A stretch of 18,621 nt of DNA from an uncultured Desulfobacterium sp. (GCA_937124525.1 CAKZLA010000467.1:1-18621); one strand, 5' to 3'. Shown: positions 6,280 through 14,778, numbered from the stretch's first letter. The notes: a model not told the origin generated them from the letters alone. Made by a program: numbers and translations.

Positions 6280-8744
6280 AAGAGAATCAGGATAGGCGGG
6301 TAAAGATCCGCTTTGAGCATTCAAAAAAAGAGGCAGATGTGCCATTGTCCACCTTGGTGGATGGTGCGGTGAAGTTTCTGGAATTTTACGGAAATGCGCA
6401 GTTCTGTGGCCTTGAATTTGTTGCCGTTACTGGACAAGGGAATGGGGAAAGCAAGTTTTCCGCACTTTTGGGGGCCACGGGATATGAAGCTGATGCTTTG
6501 GGGTTCTTCTCGGCGATGTTTGGGGCCATTGGCAGTGCCCGGGCACAGAACCTGGTCTTAAATGGGATAACGCTGCCCCATATGCTGCTGGTGGCATTGC
6601 TGGAGCGGGTGATACCGGGACATGGGTATCTTTCCATTAAAGGGCCAGACCGTCTGGAGTCGACCACCAATTTGGATATCCCAGATGACCAGCGGGAGGA
6701 TCTCCAGAAAGTCATGGATAAATACCCGGTACGCCTTTCCCGGCATACCATTCGGCAAATGATGGTCTCCCGGGATGTGGCGTATCAATACATGCCTTTT
6801 GTGGAAGAGTTGGGTTCCGTGGGGCATGTCAATACCTGGATTGGCCAGTTCCATGAAGGCCTTCTGGAACAGATGTACCAGAACCGGGTTATTTTTCTGC
6901 TCAATATGAGTTGTCCTGTCTATTGCCGGTTCTGTTTCAGGAAGCATAAAGAATCCAGGAATGAAAACAACCCCACGGTGGAAGATGTCCGGGCAGCAGT
7001 GGCACATGTGAAAAATTCGCCATCCATCAAGGAGATTGTGGTCACCGGAGGGGACCCCTTCATGAACCGGGAAAACATGGCCGCCACCATTGACGGACTC
7101 ATGACCGTGGAGCATGTCCAGACCCTGCGCCTTGCCACGCGTTCGGTGGCCTATTATCCGGATCTGTTTCTGGAAAACGAAGGGGCCTATCTTAAATATC
7201 TCAAGCAGAAAAGTCTGGAACTCCAGCAGAACGGCAAGCGCATGGAGCTTGCCACCCACTTTATCCATCCCGATGAAGTCTCCCCTGAAAGCCTTGATAT
7301 TATATCTGATCTGGTTAAAAACGGTATTGCCGTGTATATCCAGACCCCGTTTTTAAGTGATTGCAATGATAAAGGCCCAGAGCTTGTGAAACTGTTCCAT
7401 CTGCTCCGGGGGGCCGGGGCCGAGCTGCATTATATTTACATTCCCTGCAGTCCCATCCATGGGAATTCCATATACTGGAAACCCCTGTCTGACGGCATCT
7501 ACATGGCAAAGCACCTCCGGGCACATCTGTCAGACAGGGTCATGCCCCGGATCTGCACGGCCACCCCCATTGGTAAGATGGACTGGCACACCAGCGGCTG
7601 GGCCGTGGAGCGGGTGGCGGACAATGAGAATTTTGTCTGGATCAGAACCCCCTATACCCCGGCATATTTCAAGGCCTTTGCCCCTCTGACTGAAAAACTC
7701 ACCAATATTCGCCCCAATGCCGAAGGCACCATTGACATCCAGTACATGGCAAAAATCGGTGATGATGCCCTGCTCCTTGGGAATCGTCCTTGTCGGTTGG
7801 CCCCTAAAAATGCACCGGCAACAGAGGTACAGATTCAGGAGCTTAAGCAGGAGCTGATGGACAATTGTCAGACCCGGTTTTCCGTGGTGGAAACTGGCCT
7901 TAAAGGTCTTGATCGTCTCCATGAAACAAGGGTGCTGCTGGTGGCAGACCAGGTGGGAGAAGAGGAGGTGGCTTATATCTCAGCTGATTCTAACATCACC
8001 GATGTGGTGATCACTGCCAATGGGGATGCCGTGGATCATCTGTATGATGTTACCCGGATTGTTCGGCGTTTACAGGATGTCCCCCATGTCAATGCCGTAC
8101 GGCTTTGTTCCATGGCCTTTGCCGCAACCCCCGAAGCCTATACCCTGGGCGTGGTCAATACCCTGGGGGAGCTCAACCGGTTGACAGTGGTCAATCCGTT
8201 GCGCCTTGAAATTGAAACCTGGTTTTTACAGGATCGGGAGGTTCAACCCATCCATGCAGCCGTGGCAAGGCGGCTCAACAACAAGGGTATCACCGTATAC
8301 GCCAATGTGCCGTTGCTTGGCGGGGTGAATGACACGGATACCGCCATCCATGATCTGGCCTATGCGCTTCGAAGGTCCGGTATTGAGTTTCACCATCTCT
8401 ATGTGGCGGGGCTTCCCCTCCAGAGGCAATGGAATGTAAAGCATCCAGTGGATTCCTATGATGTTATTGACATTGCCACCATGGTGAGACGGGAAGGGTC
8501 GGGCAGAGAGATCCCCAGATACATTATTGCAACGCCCCTGGGTGAGGTGGATTATGGATTAACTTCGGAATTTATCCGGGAGGGGGATGCCGTCAAGGTA
8601 AAACTCTCCTGTTATGATGCGGATTACTATCGATCCATGGACCCGGATTTTGTCTTTCCCGCCGGTGTTGAAGAGGACCCGCATGGACGCCCTGTTATGG
8701 ACCTGCCAGGGTTTGTTAAAACCAATGATTTTCCCATTTCCTGA
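6276..8744 (+). CDS. KamA-family radical SAM protein with tandem domains, second domain degenerate
   Basis: The protein has 822 residues, about twice the length of lysine 2,3-aminomutase. Residues 1 to about 150 are an extension I cannot assign. Domain 1 (about 150-480) has the radical-SAM cluster motif C213-x3-C217-x2-C220 in CPVYCRFCFRKHKE and the glycine-rich SAM motif TGGDP at 257-261. K434 in ATPIGKMDW aligns by eye with the PLP-binding lysine of the PGGGGK motif in KamA. Domain 2 (about 535-800) follows the same order of segments but lacks the cluster loop. It has TANGDAV where domain 1 has TGGDPF, and E757 in ATPLGEVDY where K434 would be. Domain 2 is therefore probably a non-catalytic copy with a structural or regulatory role. 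Known KamA enzymes move the alpha-amino group of lysine or glutamate to the beta carbon; the altered lysine motif means the substrate, and even the aminomutase chemistry, remain open. Translation is coupled to the small upstream gene. Confidence 0.85.
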   Translation: MKENQDRRVKIRFEHSKKEADVPLSTLVDGAVKFLEFYGNAQFCGLEFVAVTGQGNGESKFSALLGATGYEADALGFFSAMFGAIGSARAQNLVLNGITLPHMLLVALLERVIPGHGYLSIKGPDRLESTTNLDIPDDQREDLQKVMDKYPVRLSRHTIRQMMVSRDVAYQYMPFVEELGSVGHVNTWIGQFHEGLLEQMYQNRVIFLLNMSCPVYCRFCFRKHKESRNENNPTVEDVRAAVAHVKNSPSIKEIVVTGGDPFMNRENMAATIDGLMTVEHVQTLRLATRSVAYYPDLFLENEGAYLKYLKQKSLELQQNGKRMELATHFIHPDEVSPESLDIISDLVKNGIAVYIQTPFLSDCNDKGPELVKLFHLLRGAGAELHYIYIPCSPIHGNSIYWKPLSDGIYMAKHLRAHLSDRVMPRICTATPIGKMDWHTSGWAVERVADNENFVWIRTPYTPAYFKAFAPLTEKLTNIRPNAEGTIDIQYMAKIGDDALLLGNRPCRLAPKNAPATEVQIQELKQELMDNCQTRFSVVETGLKGLDRLHETRVLLVADQVGEEEVAYISADSNITDVVITANGDAVDHLYDVTRIVRRLQDVPHVNAVRLCSMAFAATPEAYTLGVVNTLGELNRLTVVNPLRLEIETWFLQDREVQPIHAAVARRLNNKGITVYANVPLLGGVNDTDTAIHDLAYALRRSGIEFHHLYVAGLPLQRQWNVKHPVDSYDVIDIATMVRREGSGREIPRYIIATPLGEVDYGLTSEFIREGDAVKVKLSCYDADYYRSMDPDFVFPAGVEEDPHGRPVMDLPGFVKTNDFPIS

Positions 8745-8756
8745 TCTGGAGGCATG

Positions 8757-9419
8757 ATGCGATATCCCTATATTGATTACAGTGCTCGTGTGAAAATCTG
8801 CCCTGTTTTTGAAGATTTGACCGGTGATCCCCTGGTACTGGACCTGGGTGCCGGTGCGCCGGTTTATGAGAAGGTCGACCTCCAGGACCAGAAGGCCTTC
8901 CAGGCATGGCTTGACCGCACCATGGACGGGCAATACACCTGGGGGGTGGCCTCCTATCTGGAAAACAGGGAACCCCTGCTTTATACCTACCCCCAGATGC
9001 GCAGGGAACAGCGGTATTATCACCTGGGGCTGGATATTATTGTGGATCTGGGTACCCCTTTACATGCGCCCCTGGATGCCACCGTGGTGCACAGTGACTA
9101 CGAAGAGGGGCCTGGTAATTATGGCGGTAATGTGCTGCTGCGCCACGACGGTGAGGGGTTTGAAACATTTTATTCCCTGTATGGTCATTTAAACCGAAAA
9201 CAATTACCATCGGTGGGGGAGGCCTTTGGAGCAGGGGATACCTTTGCAATGATTGGCGATTTCCATGAAAACGGTAATTGGTTTTACCACACCCATCTCC
9301 AGGTGATTACCCAAAAGGGATATGAACAGGGCTGGGTCTCCAAAGGCTATTGCACGGCCGGGAATCTGGCCGTTATGGATGGCATTTGCCCCTCGCCTCT
9401 GTCTTTGTTTAAACTCTAA
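8757..9419 (+). CDS. stand-alone M23-type peptidase-like domain protein, cytoplasmic
   Basis: The protein has 220 residues from ATG 8757 (GGAGG at 8748-8752, 4 bp spacing; ATG 8754 would be too close). It has LytM/M23 metal-site motifs: H89-x3-D93 in YYHLGLDIIVDLGTPLHAPL, then YSLYGHL, then H178-T-H180 in FYHTHLQV. There is no signal peptide, which is odd for a cell-wall peptidase. The sequence around the motifs, and the ending CPSPLSLF, resemble the M23 domain found between the kinase-like and class-III aminotransferase domains of large fusion proteins related to ethanolamine-phosphate phospho-lyase. I judged this from memory of the family, not by a search. It lies 12 bp after the KamA-like gene and ends the operon, so it probably acts with amino-group chemistry and not on peptidoglycan (inference). 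Confidence 0.8.
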   Translation: MRYPYIDYSARVKICPVFEDLTGDPLVLDLGAGAPVYEKVDLQDQKAFQAWLDRTMDGQYTWGVASYLENREPLLYTYPQMRREQRYYHLGLDIIVDLGTPLHAPLDATVVHSDYEEGPGNYGGNVLLRHDGEGFETFYSLYGHLNRKQLPSVGEAFGAGDTFAMIGDFHENGNWFYHTHLQVITQKGYEQGWVSKGYCTAGNLAVMDGICPSPLSLFKL

Positions 9420-9447
9420 AATTTGGCCCTGGTTTTAATTTTTATAA

Positions 9448-9487
9448 AAAAATCCCCTGACCGATTTTGACCCGTCAGGGGATTTTT
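9448..9487. terminator. strong bidirectional intrinsic terminator
   Basis: A perfect 14-bp inverted repeat, AAAAATCCCCTGAC (9448-9461) and GTCAGGGGATTTTT (9474-9487), surrounds a 12-nt loop. It has T-runs on both strands. It lies between convergent genes and should stop both the M23 operon (+) and the acyl-CoA dehydrogenase gene (-). Confidence 0.9.
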
Positions 9488-9528
9488 GCGTCTTAGAATC
9501 TATCTTAAATTGGACTTGATTTTAAAGA

Positions 9529-11343
9529 TTATCCGCCAAATGAAGCGTCATCCATGTCCACGGCCACTGAACTTGTGGTTTTAAGGGCTTTGAGATTACC
9601 CATGGTGATGGGTAGCTGGGTTTCCACAAAGAACTGAAGGGATTTAACAACACCCTCATAAAATGGTTTGTCCTTCTTTTTAGCCTTTTCAACCTTGGGG
9701 GCAGCAACGGAGGCTCTCCAGAGAAGCATCCAGGCCACCACCACATCACCCACGGCATCCTGGAAAGGATGAGCATTGGCAAAGGCATTCAGCACTTTGG
9801 CAGACATGGCGGTCTGTCCCATGTGCATGGCCACTTCACCCATACTGTTCAGGGCCATTTCAATTTTTTCTGCCTGGTCCTTCAAGGTCTCTATTTTCTT
9901 GGCGGCTGCCACGGCTTTTTGCATTTCTCCAAAGAGATCCATCACCGGTTTTCCCTTGTTCAAGCCGAGTTTCCGGCCCAACAGATCCATGGCCTGAATA
10001 CCGTTTGTGCCCTCATAGATCAGGGTAATACGGCAGTCCCGCAGCAGCTGGGCCATGGGATACTCTTCAATGAAACCATATCCGCCATACACCTGCATGC
10101 CCTGGCTGCACACCTCAAAGGCTCGGTCCGTGACATACCCCTTGGCAATGGGGGTTAGGATCTCCACTATGCCCTGGTATTTGGCCCGCTCTTCCGGGGT
10201 TTCACCGATGGCGGCAAGATCTGCACAATAATTAACATAATAAAGAATGCTTCTCATGCCCTCCACAAACACCTTCATTTTCATCAACTGCCTTCGAACA
10301 TCGGGGTGATTGATGATGGCAACGGATTTGGCCTCGGGATTCATCATCTCCAGAAGATTTTTCCCCTGAACTCTTTCCCTTGCATAGTTCAGGGCATACA
10401 TATAGGCGGAGGTGGCACAGGCAAACCCTTGGTAACCCACCAAAAGTCTTGCCTCGTTCATCATGACAAACATGGCCTTCATACCCTTGTTTTCTTCACC
10501 CAGAAGGGTGCCCACGCAATTTCCGTTGCTGCCAAGGGCAAGAGAACAAGTGCTGTTGCCGTGGATGCCAAGCTTGTGCTCAATGCCGGTGCAGATGACA
10601 TCATTGAATTCACCCAGGGAGCCGTCTTCGTTGACGTGGAATTTGGGCACCAGAAACAAAGAGATACCCTTGGTGCCTTCAGGGGCACCTTCAATGCGGG
10701 CCAGCACCGGATGGATGATGTTCTCTGTGAGATCATGCTCCCCACCGGAAATAAATATTTTTTCACCGGTGATATTGTAGGTGCCATCGTTATTTTTTTT
10801 TGCAGTTGTGGTCAAGGCTCCCACATCGGAACCGGCACCGGGTTCGGTTAAGAGCATGGTGCCTGCCCATTTGCCGGAGTACATGTTTTTGAGGAACACT
10901 TTTTTTTGTTCATCGGTTCCAAACTCTTCCACCAGCTTGCCAGCCCCGTGGGTGAGACCGGGGTACATCATAAAGGGATAGTTGGCACCGTTAAAATATT
11001 CCATGGCAGCAGAGGCAATGGTTCTGGGCATGCCCTGTCCCCCCCATTCAGGGTCTTCTGTCATGGCCAGCCATTCGCCTTCATTAAAAAGATCATAGAG
11101 GCGTTTAAAAGATTTTGGTGTGGTCACCACACCGTCTTTCAGGGTGCATCCTTCCTGGTCTCCTTCCTGCTGGGTGGGCAGGATTTCCTTGATGGCCAGA
11201 TTCCTTGCCTCGGACACAATGAGGTCAATGGTCTTTTTGTTGAATTCAGCGAAGTCTTCGCTTTTTTTTGCAAGGGATGCAGCATCCAGCAGCTCATGCA
11301 GTAAAAAATCAATGTCCCTTCGATCAGAGATAAATTGTGCCAT
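9529..11343 (-). CDS. acyl-CoA dehydrogenase, large (~600-residue) family
   Basis: This is a cytoplasmic FAD enzyme that introduces the alpha-beta double bond in an acyl-CoA and passes electrons to ETF; 604 residues. AGGAGG lies 7 bp before ATG 11343 (plus-strand positions 11351-11356). Segments in order: an N-terminal helical domain (EDPEWGGQGMPRTI near 100), the FAD/substrate segment LTEPGAGSDVGAL with TGEKIFISGGEHD, the helical domain with MQVYGGYGFIEEYPMAQLLRD, and the catalytic glutamate E444 in IYEGTNGIQAMDLLGRK. A further C-terminal domain makes it longer than the ~380-residue short-chain enzymes. It matches the family that includes DmdC (methylmercaptopropionyl-CoA dehydrogenase) and long-chain enzymes of sulfate reducers. 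The acyl substrate cannot be told from sequence. It is a single-gene unit with its own terminator; operators upstream are described separately. Confidence 0.93.
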   Translation of the reverse strand: MAQFISDRRDIDFLLHELLDAASLAKKSEDFAEFNKKTIDLIVSEARNLAIKEILPTQQEGDQEGCTLKDGVVTTPKSFKRLYDLFNEGEWLAMTEDPEWGGQGMPRTIASAAMEYFNGANYPFMMYPGLTHGAGKLVEEFGTDEQKKVFLKNMYSGKWAGTMLLTEPGAGSDVGALTTTAKKNNDGTYNITGEKIFISGGEHDLTENIIHPVLARIEGAPEGTKGISLFLVPKFHVNEDGSLGEFNDVICTGIEHKLGIHGNSTCSLALGSNGNCVGTLLGEENKGMKAMFVMMNEARLLVGYQGFACATSAYMYALNYARERVQGKNLLEMMNPEAKSVAIINHPDVRRQLMKMKVFVEGMRSILYYVNYCADLAAIGETPEERAKYQGIVEILTPIAKGYVTDRAFEVCSQGMQVYGGYGFIEEYPMAQLLRDCRITLIYEGTNGIQAMDLLGRKLGLNKGKPVMDLFGEMQKAVAAAKKIETLKDQAEKIEMALNSMGEVAMHMGQTAMSAKVLNAFANAHPFQDAVGDVVVAWMLLWRASVAAPKVEKAKKKDKPFYEGVVKSLQFFVETQLPITMGNLKALKTTSSVAVDMDDASFGG

Positions 11344-11413
11344 GGTGAGTTCCTCCTTATAGTGGCTGCCGTGGCGGACGGGGGACCGGGCAGCTATTCA
11401 AAATTAAGTAATA

Positions 11414-11431
11414 AGTGAATATGCCTTCATT
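11414..11431. promoter_or_regulatory. operator-like site upstream of acyl-CoA dehydrogenase
   Basis: AGTGAATATGCCTTCATT matches 14 of 18 positions of the palindrome at 11575-11592. It lies about 70 bp upstream of the acyl-CoA dehydrogenase start, between it and the divergent gene. This pattern fits a TetR-family acyl-CoA-responsive repressor (inference); no regulator gene is in the window. Confidence 0.4.
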
Positions 11432-11574
11432 TTATATTTGTGTTGCTTTTCTTTTTGATTTTTGTATGGACATAAACTCATTCTTATTATAATCGTTTGT
11501 ATAAACATTAATTTTTAAGTCTAATGTCATAATGTTTGCCAGGATGCTAACCCCAGCTTGTTTTTAAAATTAAA

Positions 11575-11592
11575 AATGAATATCTATTCATT
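11575..11592. promoter_or_regulatory. perfect palindrome in divergent promoter region
   Basis: AATGAATATCTATTCATT is a perfect dyad with 8-bp arms around TC. It lies 57 bp before the DUF523 start and repeats the site at 11414-11431. Repression of one or both divergent genes is a reasonable guess. Confidence 0.5.
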
Positions 11593-11648
11593 GCATGCAC
11601 AAAAGGGATAGTCAACAAAAATTTTGTTTTTTCAAGGAAAAAAGTCTT

Positions 11649-12134
11649 ATGGAAAGAATTTTGATCAGTGGTTGTCTTTTGGGACTTTCTGTACGATATG
11701 ATAATAAAATACAGCCTGTTAAAAATAAATGTATTCGTATGTGGCGCAATGAAGGACGTCTTGTTGTTGTATGTCCCGAGGTGGACGGTGGCCTTTCTAC
11801 ACCAAGACCACCTGCAGAAATTGTGGCCGGTTCGGGTGAGGATGTTCTCACCGGTGATGCCGTTATCCACAATGCAGCGGGGCTGGATGTGACCCAGGCA
11901 TTTATCACAGGGGCACACACTGCTCTTGAATTGACGCAACAGTTTCACATCCGGATGGCCATATTAAAGGAGAAAAGTCCCTCATGCGGCTCCGGTTTTA
12001 TTTATGACGGCACCTTCAGTCGTCGCTTGGTTTCCGGTCGGGGGGTGACTGCTGCCCTTTTGGTAAAAAACGGTGTGGCTGTTTTCAGTGAAAAAAACAT
12101 TGGGGCTGCCTGTGAATTCCTTGGGACGCTTTAG
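11649..12134 (+). CDS. DUF523 family protein
   Basis: The protein has 161 residues from ATG 11649, preceded by AAGGA (11634-11638, 10 bp spacing). The frame extends 18 codons further upstream, but family members begin at this ILISGCLLG segment. Family hallmarks are visible in order: the first conserved cysteine in SGCLLGLSVRYDNK, CPEVDGGLSTPRPPAEI, GLDVTQAFITGA, then KEKSPSCGSGFIYDGTFS and GVTAALLVKNGVAVFSE. The three conserved cysteines suggest a metal or Fe-S site, but the function of DUF523 is not established to my knowledge. The gene is divergent from the acyl-CoA dehydrogenase across a 305-bp promoter region and shows no obvious link to it other than the shared palindromes. Confidence 0.88.
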   Translation: MERILISGCLLGLSVRYDNKIQPVKNKCIRMWRNEGRLVVVCPEVDGGLSTPRPPAEIVAGSGEDVLTGDAVIHNAAGLDVTQAFITGAHTALELTQQFHIRMAILKEKSPSCGSGFIYDGTFSRRLVSGRGVTAALLVKNGVAVFSEKNIGAACEFLGTL

Positions 12135-12416
12135 GGGATCGCCTGTGCCTGATCACCATCTTGGGGGGGGGCATCGCAGGCAGAATCGGGGACAATGGGG
12201 CAGTGCTGTGTGTAAGTGGCCGATTTTCCAAAAAGAGCTGGATAAAAGATTGGATTTTCAATATATTGACCCTCATGTGGTGGACGTATTTTTTTCTATT
12301 CCGAGCATCTGTGCTACTTCTGTTTGATTTGTTGATTTCACGGTTATGTCGAAGATCGGTTATTTAAAACCGTCCATGGATGCGTACCTGTCACAATTCT
12401 ATCGGGGGTGATGGCG
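12135..12416 (+). other. intergenic region, possible decayed coding sequence
   Basis: No gene with a ribosome binding site is seen. Two short open frames look partly protein-like: one from TTG 12161 to 12367, and another frame ending at 12327 that includes FQKELDKRLDFQYIDPHVVD. Neither matches a family I know, and the apparent sense switches frame, so this may be a gene remnant. CGGTT and AACCG around a 6-nt loop near 12357-12372 form a small dyad before the chemoreceptor gene. Confidence 0.25.
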
Positions 12417-14726
12417 ATGAAAGGTTTAAGTATAAGTAAAAAAATATATGCTGTTATGGCTATTTTGATTTTTGTAAGTGTTACGATTTTGTTGGTCAGT
12501 GTTGGGAAGATGTCGGAAATGAACGATCAAATTCATTTTTTGGTCTCTGTTTCAACCGAAAAAGAGAAATTGGGGGCGGGGATCAACCAGGATTTGCTGT
12601 TGATTAATAGAGCTGAAAAAAATATAATTTTGTCAAAAACTGACGATGACATGGCGGCATTTGCCGCTGTAATAACTGAAATCCAGTCGCAACTTTTGAA
12701 GAAAACGACGGCACTGAACGCACTTCTGGATACTTCCGGCAGGGCAATTTTGGTTCAATTTTCCGAAAAATGGGATCAATATCTTGGGGTTCACGCAAGG
12801 GTTCGGGATCTGGCACGTTTGAATTCCAATGTGCGTGCCGCTCGGTTATCGTCCGGTCAAGGGCAGGAAGCCTATGAGAACTGCGCAAAAATATTGACGT
12901 CCATTTCCGAAACGAACCATGCGCTTGCGGAAAAAAAATCAAGAATTGAAGATCGGTTTGGCATGCAGGGACGTCTGGTTTCAAAACTGCTACAGGCCCT
13001 GCTTCAAATTCATCGATCCGAGAAAAATGTTATTCTTGAAGATGACCGTCAGAGAATTAAAAAATATAAAAAAATCTACAAAAATTACATAGAGAAAACC
13101 GATTATACTGCCGCAATGATTAAAATGAGGCTGTCCGGAGAAATTCGTGTTATTTTTGATGAATTTGAAACCGCTTACAAACAATTTCTAAAAATCAGTA
13201 ATGAGGTGGTTGATTTTGCCGCCATGGGAATTGTTGTGGAAGCACGTACCCTTTCTGCCGAGGAAGGACGTGATGCCTACATCCGTGCGGAAAATGCCTT
13301 GATCCATCTTGAATCGTTGAATGACGAGATTTCAGAAACGACAAGAAAGGAGGCGGATAGTTCCATTCAGCTGGCATTTTTATCTGAAAAGATTATCCAG
13401 GATCTCCTGTCCATACATCGCGCGGAAAAAACCCTGATCGGTGAAACCACCGGGGAAGGTATGGATATATATGAACAATTGATTGCGGATACCAGGGAAG
13501 ATCTGGAAGTAAAAACAGCTGAAATGAAACTACTTGCTTCCGGAGAGAATTTTGCTTTGATCAAAGGGTTTGAAAAGGAGTGGGCTGGATTTAAAACCAT
13601 CGGAGATACCGTTCAGGCCTTGATCAGGGAAAATGGAAATGCAGAAGCACTGCGGCTTTCTTCGGGGGAAGGGCAGTCGTTGATGGATCAATGTGAGTTT
13701 TTTATACAAAAACTCCTTGCCATGAACGGCAAGGATATGGATCAGGACAAGATCGAAAGCGACAGAAAATATATCCTTGCCGTAAGAGCACTTATTCTGG
13801 TGAGTGTTCTGGGGGTTGTTCTTGCCTCTGTTCTGGGCGTTGCGATTCTCAGAAATATCAATAAACGCCTGAATCGGGTAGCGGAGTCGCTGGATGAGAA
13901 TGCTGTCAGGGTCACTGTCACGTCCAAGACAGTTTCTGATGCCGGTCAGGCCCTTTCTCTTGGGGCATCGCAGCAGGCGGCCTCCCTGGAAGAGACCTCC
14001 GCCTCCCTTGAAGAGATCGCTTCCATGACACGGCAGAACTCTGAAAATGCCCATCAGGCAGATACCTTGATGAAGAATACCACCCAGATTGTAGGGGCGG
14101 CAAACGAATCCATGAAGGTCTTGATCCATTCCATGGATGACATCGCAAAATCCAGTGAAGAAACCTCTAAGATTGTCAGGACCATTGATGAGATTGCGTT
14201 TCAAACCAATCTGTTGGCCTTGAACGCGGCGGTGGAGGCGGCTCGGGCCGGAGCGGCGGGGGCAGGCTTTGCCGTGGTTGCAGATGAGGTAAGAAGTCTG
14301 GCCATGAGGGCTGCGGATGCCTCAAAACATACATCCATGCTCATAGAAGACACTGTCAGCAAAGTCAACCGAGGAGCAGGGCTGGTGGAGACAACCAATA
14401 AGGCCTTTGGAGATGTTGCCTCTTCACTTGGTAAAGTAGAGGGGCTTGTGAGTGGCATTGCCGCTGCCTCCAATGATCAGGCAGAAGGGGTGGCGCAAAT
14501 CAATTTGGCCGTTGCAGACGTGGATCAAGTAACCCAGCGCAGTGCCAGCAATGCAGAAGGCGCTGCCGGTGCATCCCGGGAGATGAATGAGCAGGCCGAT
14601 GAGATGAAAGTCCTTGTGGGTGACCTCATGGCGTTGATCAAGGGAGAAGCAAATGGGAGAGAGACTTCCTTTGCCTTGGATGGGGGACTGCATCATAAAC
14701 AATACCTTCGCCAATTTAATATTTGA
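12417..14726 (+). CDS. methyl-accepting chemotaxis protein with triplicated sensor domain
   Basis: This is a membrane chemoreceptor of 769 residues. ATG 12417 is preferred because GGGGG (12404-12408) lies 8 bp upstream; ATG 12411 is the alternative. TM1 is at about residues 9-31 ([20 protein letters not shown]), the periplasmic region at about 32-452, and TM2 at about 455-480 ([21 protein letters not shown]). The periplasmic part has three helical repeats of the 4HB type. After TM2 only about 50 residues precede [18 protein letters not shown], so a HAMP domain appears absent or very short. The signalling hairpin is canonical ([20 protein letters not shown]) except that the usual glutamate of RAGE is alanine (RAGAAGAGF). 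The C-terminus has no CheR-binding pentapeptide. It would signal to CheA/CheW encoded elsewhere; the ligand is unknown. Confidence 0.93.
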   Translation: MKGLSISKKIYAVMAILIFVSVTILLVSVGKMSEMNDQIHFLVSVSTEKEKLGAGINQDLLLINRAEKNIILSKTDDDMAAFAAVITEIQSQLLKKTTALNALLDTSGRAILVQFSEKWDQYLGVHARVRDLARLNSNVRAARLSSGQGQEAYENCAKILTSISETNHALAEKKSRIEDRFGMQGRLVSKLLQALLQIHRSEKNVILEDDRQRIKKYKKIYKNYIEKTDYTAAMIKMRLSGEIRVIFDEFETAYKQFLKISNEVVDFAAMGIVVEARTLSAEEGRDAYIRAENALIHLESLNDEISETTRKEADSSIQLAFLSEKIIQDLLSIHRAEKTLIGETTGEGMDIYEQLIADTREDLEVKTAEMKLLASGENFALIKGFEKEWAGFKTIGDTVQALIRENGNAEALRLSSGEGQSLMDQCEFFIQKLLAMNGKDMDQDKIESDRKYILAVRALILVSVLGVVLASVLGVAILRNINKRLNRVAESLDENAVRVTVTSKTVSDAGQALSLGASQQAASLEETSASLEEIASMTRQNSENAHQADTLMKNTTQIVGAANESMKVLIHSMDDIAKSSEETSKIVRTIDEIAFQTNLLALNAAVEAARAGAAGAGFAVVADEVRSLAMRAADASKHTSMLIEDTVSKVNRGAGLVETTNKAFGDVASSLGKVEGLVSGIAAASNDQAEGVAQINLAVADVDQVTQRSASNAEGAAGASREMNEQADEMKVLVGDLMALIKGEANGRETSFALDGGLHHKQYLRQFNI
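12549..13763 (+). repeat. three tandem 135-codon sensor repeats inside the chemoreceptor
   Basis: An RAEK/RSEK motif occurs at residues 65-68, 200-203 and 335-338, each inside LLxIxRxEK. A second motif, LSxxxG, starts at residues 144, 279 and 414 ([21 protein letters not shown]). Both motifs give a period of exactly 135 residues. Three such units fill nearly the whole periplasmic region. Confidence 0.8.
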
Positions 14727-14778
14727 TCGAATTGCATTATTTAATGGTGTGTTGTTTACAATAGTATGTATGATATTT

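Noticed and set aside
6558..7268. 236-codon open frame on the minus strand
   Set aside because: It lies wholly inside the KamA-like gene, has no recognisable domain and follows from the codon bias of the real gene.
12135..12416. Riboswitch or small RNA upstream of the chemoreceptor
   Set aside because: Only a short dyad is visible; no known riboswitch core or terminator pair is recognisable.
13530..14204. 224-codon open frame on the minus strand
   Set aside because: It is antisense to the conserved chemoreceptor coding sequence and has no ribosome binding site or family resemblance.
14653..14778. N-terminal extension of the DppD-like protein overlapping the chemoreceptor gene
   Set aside because: The first ~25 codons are the chemoreceptor gene read in another frame, and the rest is AT-rich spacer; there is no ribosome binding site.
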